Shown: piece by piece, positions 56,801 to 64,000 of the stretch
How the letters are laid out: each line of letters opens with the position of its first letter
Numbering within the stretch: the stretch's first letter is position 1
Assembly: GCA_027625915.1 (NCBI GenBank)
Contig: JANTQA010000047.1
Span: 930,001 to 994,000, forward strand
Length of the DNA stretch: 64,000 nt
Direction: 5' to 3'
Origin: Anaeramoeba flamelloides
Lineage: Eukaryota > Metamonada > Anaeramoebidae
The notes under the pieces: model-generated
Databases searched by the model: none
The model's input: the letters and a program-made list of their open reading frames with translations, nothing else
Told to the model about the DNA's origin: nothing
Program-made: the position numbers and the translations under genes

Positions 56801-59800
56801 TGGTCTGATCCTTGATTGAACCAAGTATCTTTTTTGCTGCTTTTTTATAAGAATAACTTTTTTTTCAAGAGATCTGTTTTTTGATTAAACAAAATTTTTG
56901 TTTGTAAAAATATTGTTGAATTAGCTCTAAAAGCCATCAACTATTATATAGCGATTTAATATTAATCTCGATATTTTGGCATTTATCACTATATTTTAAT
57001 AATTATCGCGATTTTTTAGAATATCACGATTGGTATATTATCGTGATAATATTGAATATCGCGATTTCTTATAATATCGCGATTTGTTAAAAATAATCGC
57101 GATTTTTCAAGCTTTATCATGACTTAACACAGATTCCGACAAATTTTCTATTGGTACATAAAATGATAATCATTAAAAATGGGTTTTGTGGAAAAATGAA
57201 AAAATAAGTTACTTGATTTCTTTTATTTGAGTTTCTAAATTTGTAAAATATTTTTTTACAGTCAATTTATTATTTCCATTGCCATTCAGGAAAAAAAGTT
57301 CAACAGGAAAAAAAACATTTAAACACGCTTTTTTTAATTGGGAAACTTAATAGAATCACAAAAACAAAAAGTAAAATCAATAAATATAAGAAACCAATTA
57401 ACTTCAAAGAATAATTCATTATATTATTTTCAATCAAATCAACAAAAACATTTTAAATCTCCTTGAATATCTAAATCCGTTCTGAGTGGGTTATAGAAGA
57501 TCTTTAAAATATAGACAATTTTTTCAAAAAATTTTTAATAATAGATCAATCAAATAAAAACCCTTACAAAAAGATATTATTAAAAAAACTGTTATTGTCG
57601 TGAATCTTTCATTTTGTCCTTAATCGTTTATTTTTTATTTTATTAATTGACACCACTTTAAATTTTCAGGTTCTATTAAAGTTACCAATTAAAAATTTTT
57701 TGAACTTTTTTTCCAAATGGTTAATTAAATTTTTAATTATTTTTTTACTTTTTGTTCAAAATCCCGAAAATAATATACGTATATATAAACCATTTTCCAG
57801 TCAAAGGGGCCCAGTTGTAGGGGGGGTGAATTGCATGTTTTTAAAATGATTTAAATGGATATTAGAAGAAAAATTTTATTTTTGGAAATTTCCAAAATTA
57901 AAAGCATTTTTTTACATTTTTGCACATTTTTCTCTTTTTATATTTCCTTTTGATAACTAATTGTTTTGCAAGTTTTTTTCTTGCAAGATCAATAGTCACT
58001 TGGTAAAAACGAGTTGTTCTAATATTATTGAATAGTGAAAATGATTTTAGAAAAATCATATTTATTTCAATTGGAATTTTATTTTTATCTTCAATTGAAG
58101 ATCAAAATAAACATTGTTGTTTTTTTCAATTGGTTCCAAAAGGATTCCAGTTTTTCAATTTATAGAAAATATATTGATTAAGATTTACTTCATATACAGA
58201 ATATCAACGATTCTCTGTTGTTTATTATTCTACTTATTTTTTTTTTATTTGTTCTTCAAGGGTCAATTATATATAATAATTGATATTTGAAAAAATTTTT
58301 GGTAAATTTTGACGAAAAAAAAGTTTGTTTATTAATATCCATCTATGAATTTATAATTAAATAAAAATAAAAAATTAAATATTAAGAAGATCTTACGCTC
58401 CAATCCAAATATGTGACAGTTGCAGATTCTCCCGATTTTACTAGTGATGGTTTAATAACATTACAAATACTCAATTCCCATTCTGAGATATTTTTTATAG
58501 AATTTTTAATACGTCGATCAAAATTCCATATTCTAGTTGAGAAATCTTCAGATCTATATTAATTTTAAGTTTAAAAATGATTAAAAAGAAAAGAAACAAA
58601 TTAAAAAAGAAAATTATAATTAATATTTTTAGATATGAATTTAATATATTTTATCCATGTCTTCGAAGAGAAAAATGGCCTAAATGTTGTTCGTTTTGAA
58701 AAATAAAAATTAATATAAAGATGTGATCTTTTGAATCGCTTTGGCCATAAAGTTTTTTTTTTAATATAAGCATATTTTAAAATTCACAATTAATGTTCTT
58801 GAATATAAATACACAAATAATTGCTTCATTTTTCAGAATTTTGTTTCAGATTGTTTTTTTCACTCTTAAAAAGATTTTGTCTTCGATTTTTAACTCGTTC
58901 AAACAACAATCCAAAATTTAAGAAAAGAAATCATTTTTTTTTTTTTTTTTTGTTATAACAAATACTTTAGAAGGCTGATTTTAAATATGTTTCACAATTT
59001 TATTTTATTTTAGTTTCCTTTTAATGAATCAAATTAATTATTACTTGAAAAATATTGAAAAAATAAGAATTCCCCAAGCAAGATACACAAGGACTGAAAC
59101 AACAAAATATAGTCATATAAATAACCAGACACACAACAAGAATGTATCCAAATGCACAAGCGCAATGAAATGAAGATAAAAAGCTAATAAACATATATTT
59201 CCAGGAAGAAATAAAAGAATAATCGCTCTGAAAAGTCATAGAATAATTTATTTTGCTGAAAAGATCTTTATATTTTTCGTAATAAAATATCAAAAAAAAT
59301 GTGTGAAAGTTGTTTTGCCGAGAAAAAATTATTAGATCAAAGTGTTAGATATATATATATACATATATAGATATACCATAAGATGACGTATTCAAATTAA
59401 AAAAAAGATCATACAATGGAAAGAAAAGACTTTGAAAAAACAATGTGTTACTGTTATAAAATAAATTGGTATTTTAAAGTAATTTTCTCAGATTGGGTAA
59501 TTATTGAAATAAACTATTTTTGAAAAATGTTGACTCGCTTTATAATGTTATTGGAAGTGGTTTTGAAGGTTTTTTTCCCAAATTCTCAAATTAAAATAAA
59601 TTTTCAATTTTTATCAAAATAAATTGTTTTAATTTTTAGATCAAAATCATTTTTTCTAATCTAGTCAAATTTTTTTTTGTTTGTTTCTTTTTCTTTTCTT
59701 TTTATTTTTTCTATTATAATGTTTTTTGAAAAGTTTTTCTTTTCTTTCTGTTTTCTTTTTCTTTATTTTTTTTTTTTAGTAAATTGAGTTGAAAATAAAT

Positions 59801-62060
59801 ATATTCGAAAAGACAATTAAGATTAAGAAAATTGAGATTTAAGTAATGTACTAAAAAGTTCATATATTTATTAACAAAAAACCTTATTGTCAACCATTTT
59901 TTCATTGAAATGTTTTGTAATAAAAAATCCGTAATTTCCTTTTCAAAAATTGTGATTCAATTTTTTTTCGTTTTTGATTTTATTTTTAATAATTTTCTTC
60001 TTTTCAGGCTTTTATACTTTTATCATAATTAAAAAGTGAATTATCACAGCGAGTATCACTTTTAAGGCACAAACTTTCAACGAAATTTAAGGCAAAAAAA
60101 AAAATCCTAAATTAAGGGACATTTTTGAAAATTTGTTTTACTCGGTTTATTTTTCTAGAATCCAAATTTTGTATTTTAATTTGGGATTTTTATTTTACCA
60201 AAAAATTTCGTTGTAAGTTTGTGAGTTAAAAGTGATACCGACTGTAATAAGATTTAATAATTGGTTGTTATTGAATACTAAAGGATATATGTTTTTTTTT
60301 TTTTTCAATTTATTATTTCACGTAAATCACTATTTTTGAAATATAGTTTTTTTTTATCCTCGGATAAAGTTGTCCTTTAATTAAATAGAATTATTCAAAA
60401 TTCAAAAAATATTCAAATTATAAAAGATAAAGTCTATTAGTTACAAGTTTTTATAAACTGTCATAAAAAAAATTTTAAAAAACGAATAATTTCACAAAAG
60501 AATATGAAAAAAGAAAATTTTTGATTTTTCCCCAATATGATAAATATGTTGAAAATAAAGATTTATTTTTGTTGGAATCATCAATAAAATACTTTCTGAA
60601 ATACCGTTTCTCAATATGATTCATAACAAAAGTAGAAAACATTCACAAAAAAATTCACATATTAAATTAATTTTGAAATAGTTGGTGACAAAATTTCATT
60701 ATAATCTATTCTGTTTTAATATTGTGTTTGAAAGAATATAAAAATTTATTTTTTTAAAATGTTGTTTTTACGATAATTTTCACAACTGATTTGTAAATTT
60801 GAAACATAAAATTTAAAATTAATTAATGACAGTTGAAAGTGGGTAAAAATTTGTGGAAATCAATTTATAAACAAATGGATTTTTATTTTTGTTTTTTTAT
60901 TTTGAAGGGGAGAAATTAATTTCCACCTCCATTACTAGTTTCTATTATTTATGTTTTGATTGGAAAATGGATAGATTTTCTTTTTATTTCAAAAATTAAA
61001 AAAAAAGCACTGTTAGCCTTTCCATAATTTAAAAGAATTGAGCAAAATCAAAGATTTTTCTCTATTCTTTTGATTTTTTAAAAAAATCGAGGTACTCGAC
61101 GTAACTCTACGGCATTTGATGACACTTCCCTAATTCCTAAATTTATGTTTAGAAATTTTAATAAATTATAATAATTTTCTTTATCATTAACCAATGACAA
61201 GATAATTAATGAATCTTTTTTTTTTTTGGAATAATTTGGGTAAATATCATTTTCTTTGAGAAAAATTAAAATGAAAGGATTAAAGCATCCCCCAGGATAT
61301 ATGAATCGTAAGTGTTCCCACAAATCATTTTTTTTGTTGTTTTTATTGAGTCAAAATAACAATAAAATATCCAGGGCTATAAAACATAAAAAATTAGTCT
61401 GAACGTGGAACTTTTGAGTGAGTTTTTGGGGAGTGAAAATGAACATGAATTTTCAAGTAATTTAGAGTTGGTTGAACATTTGCTTGATTCTGGAAAAAAT
61501 GGTTGAACATGAAACAAGGGAAAAGAAAATCAAAAAGCAAAGAAACATAATAAAATGAAGAAGAAAAAATAAATAATTTGAGAAAAAGAAAAACGTGAAA
61601 ATTTTCACTCAATCTTTACTCAATAAATATTTGAAAAAAAAAATCAATAAGAGGCAATCTTCTTTTTTATTTAGTTTGTATTCTTTTTCTTTTTTCTTTT
61701 TTCTTTTTCAAAAAAGTTTCTGTTTTGATCTAACTTTTGTCATCTTTTTGAAACTAAAATTCAATAAAATGCACCTATCCATCATTTTAATCACACACTG
61801 ATTTTATTTTTCTTCTCTTTTTTCATTTAACAAAGGAAAAATGTTGAATATGAATTTGAAAATATTTCATTTGACAAAAACTATTTTTACACAGAAGGGT
61901 AATCTTACCCCGTTTATACCTTTACTACTACTTTAAGTGATGTTATATGTGATTTTTTTTTTCCAATTTATTGTTTTTATTGATAATTTTAAAAAAAATA
62001 AGAAAAGTATTACCCTGTAGCTAATAAATCTTCAATTGGCGACCATTTAACACGAAATAT
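53808..62060 (-). CDS. TBL1/Ebi-type WD40 co-repressor subunit, 5' end missing
   Basis: Member of the TBL1/TBL1XR1/Ebi/Sif2 group, WD40 subunits of nuclear co-repressor (NCoR/SMRT or Set3-type) histone deacetylase complexes. Exons found, minus-strand order: 62060-62014, 58553-58397 and 54644-53808 (TGA), joined in frame to 346 residues. IFRVKWSPIEDLLATG matches the family VFICAWNPVSDLLASG. SEDFSTRIWNF, VTYLDWSPDGQYLAIGYFNG and LRKHNGPIFGLKWN follow in family order, then five more WD blades (VWDIDTQ, IWDINKE, IWDIETG, IWDQKKG). WSNTGPGTAHPNSKL is a TBL1-specific insert (family WSPTGPGTNNPNANL). About 170 residues including the LisH dimerisation domain are not found and should lie upstream of 62060. 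Introns are 3460 and 3752 nt. The family is sure; the complex membership is inferred. Confidence 0.93.
55195..55412 (+). pseudogene. Decayed coding-like scrap inside the TBL1 intron
   Basis: On the plus strand, antisense to the host gene, one frame reads EIICQYKNENSLSLISNELD and YWIDARNLKK. A neighbouring frame then reads KYPDELRLYIENEALKNK to a stop. The residue composition is protein-like, unlike the flanks. No family was recognised. It is likely a remnant of a mobile-element or duplicated gene. Confidence 0.3.
55925..57130. mobile_element. Family G element, copy 2 (iterated ATCGCGAT motifs)
   Basis: Same orientation as 15800-17292, about 1.2 kb. The right end has at least five ATCGCGAT/ATCGTGAT/ATCACGAT motifs between 56950 and 57110; the left end has AATCACGATATTCC and ATTATCGC. 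The shared middle includes AGAAGAAGAATAACA and TTTTCACCCAAGAACA. Non-coding. Confidence 0.72.
57331..57696. mobile_element. Family K non-autonomous element, copy 3
   Basis: Left end TTTTTAATTGGGAAACTTAA; right end the complement of TTTTTAATTGGTAACTTTAA. It aligns with the reverse complement of 1766-2138 through AACTTCAAAGAATAATTCAT and AAAAAACTGTTATT. Both copies lie inside giant introns. Confidence 0.78.
57785..58045. repeat. Dispersed repeat family L, copy 2
   Basis: Reverse complement of 8745-9010. The GC-richer end CAGTCAAAGGGGCCCAGTTG and the interior CAATAGTCACTTGGTAAAAA are shared. Class unknown. Confidence 0.65.
60046..60244. mobile_element. Family A MITE, degraded copy 10
   Basis: Left arm TCACTTTTAAGGCACAAACT, right arm GTGAGTTAAAAGTGATACCG followed by ACTG and TA. 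The left CAGTC terminus is altered to CAGCGAG. It lies in a TBL1 intron. Confidence 0.78.
60880..61330 (-). mobile_element. 5'-truncated LINE, 3' end only (copy in TBL1 intron)
   Basis: The minus strand encodes DSLIILSLVNDKENYYNLLK, then FLNINLGIREV, nearly the same as the end of the copy at 48.8 kb. A 3' UTR follows, shared with the 21.5- and 40.7-kb copies. Then comes a hairpin containing GAAATTAATTTC within GGGG...CCTCC (60907-60930) and an A-rich tail (T run on plus). It lies in the same orientation as the host gene. Confidence 0.8.
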
Positions 62061-63019
62061 CTATATTTTTTATTAATTAAAAAAAGGAAATGAAAAATAA
62101 ATTAAATTAAAGAAAATTATTATTATTAATGATTTTTTTTCAGGAAATTATTCATCTTTTTAATGTAAAAATCAAAAAATTTTATAAAAATATAATTATT
62201 GAATAATATATTGAAAAATTTGTTTTTCAAAGATTTTTTTTTCTGATTAAGATTTTATTTAGAAGAAAAAAAAAAATTAAATTAGTTCAAGTGATTATAA
62301 TGTACCAACGAGAATTCAAAAAATAAAGGATGCTGTACTGAAGGTAAATCATATTAGTTCTCCATGATTCAAATGCCTCTAAAAATTCTATTAGTCAAAT
62401 AGTACTAAAAGTTTATCGTCATCAATTAAAAATATTTCTTGTAGTAGTAAAAAATTCAAGAAATTAATATATATAAACCCCAATTCAAAATTTTTAACAC
62501 ACCAAAATTCAATTTTTGAAAAAAAAAATACTTTTTTAATCAATTCTCGAAGTAACACCAAATTAGAACCATTAACTAATTGAAATTTTAATAATTATTT
62601 ATAAATTAACAATACTCACAAAACAAAAAATGAATAATTATCAATACTAGTAAATTATCAGTGATACTGTTAAAATTTTTGGAGAGAGAAAAAAAAAATA
62701 TATATTGGTAATTTTTTTGAAATTCTATTTGGAATATTGATCGATCAAATGGTCAGAGACTATCAACTAAATTTATTTGAGTTCTTCTATTTTGAACAAA
62801 AGAACTCACTTTGACCTAATATCAATCGTTTAAAACAATTTTTTGATCGAAAAATACAAGTTACGTAATTCAAAAAATGAAATGAAAACAAAAAATACTA
62901 AAATAAAGAAAAATGATTTTCATATTTTTCAAAAATCAAAATTATTTACAATTTGAATGAAATTGAATTATTTTGATTCTTTGGAACATTTTAGCTGGGT
63001 GGAAAATTTTGAATTTTAG

Positions 63020-63057
<38 letters not shown>

Positions 63058-63906
63058 TCAAGGCAAATTGTTAGGGTTGAATCATCAATATTCAGACTCC
63101 AAAGTTACAAAATATCTTTCGTTAAATTTGTCACGAAATGTAAAAAAGTTGCTAAAGTAATCAATTTTTGTAAAAAAATTAAAAAATTAACTTGAGAGAT
63201 TATTTTGACAAATTATTTTAGCAATTTGTAAATATATTGAAAATACGACTAGTTTAGTTTTATAAAAAGGAAACAAAAGTAATCAATTTTTATGTTTTTC
63301 GTGTTTATAATTATTGAGTTAATCTTTGAAATTAAAAAAAAAGTTACTTTTGAAAGTTATAAATATGAATTATTAAATTTCCGAATATAATTATTTTGAG
63401 TTTCTATTTTTTGATTTGAAAAAGGAATTAAAAAAAATTTTTCAAAATGAAACTTGAATTTAAAAATATATCTCTACTGAAAAATCTAATAATTTATTGT
63501 GCAATAAGATTTAAATAAATTTTTTAGAGCTACTTGAAATATAGTACACTAATATGATTTACTTTCAATTATATTACACTATAATTTTACACTTCCACGT
63601 GGTAGGTGTTAATTCCTTAAATGAATTTTTTATTTAGTATAAATAAAAAAATTATATTTTTAGATTTTGGTTTATTTACAAGAGGAAATTTGAAATTAAA
63701 TTTTAATTTTTTTTCACCACATTCATTAATCTCAACTCAAACTGGTAAACTAAAATAATTTACAAGTAATTTTACTCATTCACAAAAAAAAAAAACAGAT
63801 AACTCAATGAAAAGAAAAAGATTAAAATAAATGATTTTCAAGAGAGAGAAAGTTATTAATTTCAGATAAGTAAATTTTATTGAAAAACAAATTATAATAA
63901 TTTGTC

Positions 63907-63956
<50 letters not shown>

Positions 63957-64000
63957 GAGATCTAACTGGATATTATAAAATCTGAAAAAATTGCTGTGTA
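62061..64000. other. Region upstream of the last recognised TBL1 exon
   Basis: It should contain intron sequence or 5' exons of the TBL1-like gene. No LisH domain or start could be recognised. TA microsatellites lie at 63030-63056 and 63908-63952. The rest is AT-rich. Confidence 0.5.

Larger units (their letters stand above)
54645..58396 (-). other. Giant intron of the TBL1-like gene (3752 nt)
   Basis: Donor GTAAGA after LDWS, acceptor ATTAG before PDGQYL; phase 0. It contains a coding-like scrap (55195-55412), family G copy 2 (55925-57130), family K copy 3 (57331-57696) and a family L segment (57785-58045). The rest is AT-rich. Confidence 0.9.
58554..62013 (-). other. Giant intron of the TBL1-like gene (3460 nt)
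   Basis: Donor GTAATA after LLATG, acceptor ATATAG before SEDFST; the split codon GG|A gives Gly. It contains family A copy 10 (60046-60244) and a LINE end (60880-61330). A 90-codon minus-strand frame at 59021-59293 with a Cys-rich hydrophobic stretch is not recognised. The rest is AT-rich. Confidence 0.9.

Noticed and set aside
59021-59293. 90-codon minus-strand frame with Cys-rich hydrophobic segment
   Set aside because: Inside a TBL1 intron with no family match; Phe/Tyr/Ile composition fits chance translation of AT-rich DNA.
1-64000. CRISPR arrays, bacterial operons, retrovirus-like or Polinton-like elements
   Set aside because: No regularly spaced repeats, no ribosome-binding-site-led gene strings, and no gag/pol, capsid or LTR pairs were seen; the only retroelement traces are LINE 3' ends.

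Overview
The window is nuclear DNA from a very AT-rich unicellular eukaryote. It carries histone H3 and H4 genes, spliceosomal introns (GT...AG), a telobox Myb protein and a TBL1-type WD40 co-repressor. Long A/T runs, low-complexity Lys/Glu/Asp/Ser tracts in proteins and standard stop codons fit a free-living protist. An anaerobic metamonad such as Anaeramoeba is one candidate, but the sequence alone does not prove it. There are no bacterial operons, tRNA genes, rRNA genes or CRISPR arrays.

I support eight host genes, with roughly 5 kb of coding sequence in 64 kb. From left to right they are: a class I phosphatidylinositol transfer protein (716-6201, minus, four exons); ribulose-phosphate 3-epimerase (12216-13031, plus, one small intron); histone H3 with a collagen-like Gly-X-Lys tail (18232-18777, minus); histone H4 (19773-20078, plus, divergent from H3); an Alba-domain nucleic-acid-binding protein (20953-21381, minus); a telobox/Myb protein (37324-38148, minus); a FAM177-like small protein (44942-45593, plus); and a TBL1/Ebi-type WD40 protein whose 5' end lies beyond what I can recognise (53808-62060, minus). 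The PITP and TBL1 genes were assembled here from exons by protein homology. Introns fall into two sizes: about 125-200 nt, and giant ones of 3.5, 3.8 and 4.3 kb filled with repeats.

The rest is mostly old mobile DNA with little or no coding capacity. It includes ten copies of a palindromic TA-flanked MITE of about 195 bp (family A), several other terminal-inverted-repeat families (B, C, D, E, G, I, J, K, L, M), and four or five 5'-truncated copies of one LINE family that keep a zinc-knuckle and a 3'-terminal hairpin. Many are nested, and undisturbed copies elsewhere in the window give the empty sites, so the order of insertion can be read. The 16-kb stretch between the Alba and Myb genes holds no gene I can recognise.

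The genes share no pathway. Four of them (H3, H4, the telobox protein and the TBL1 co-repressor) are chromatin or telomere components, and Alba may be a fifth. The most unusual item is the H3 tail. The most useful evolutionary signals are the conserved LINE 3' hairpin and the three-level nested insertion at 47.8-49.2 kb.
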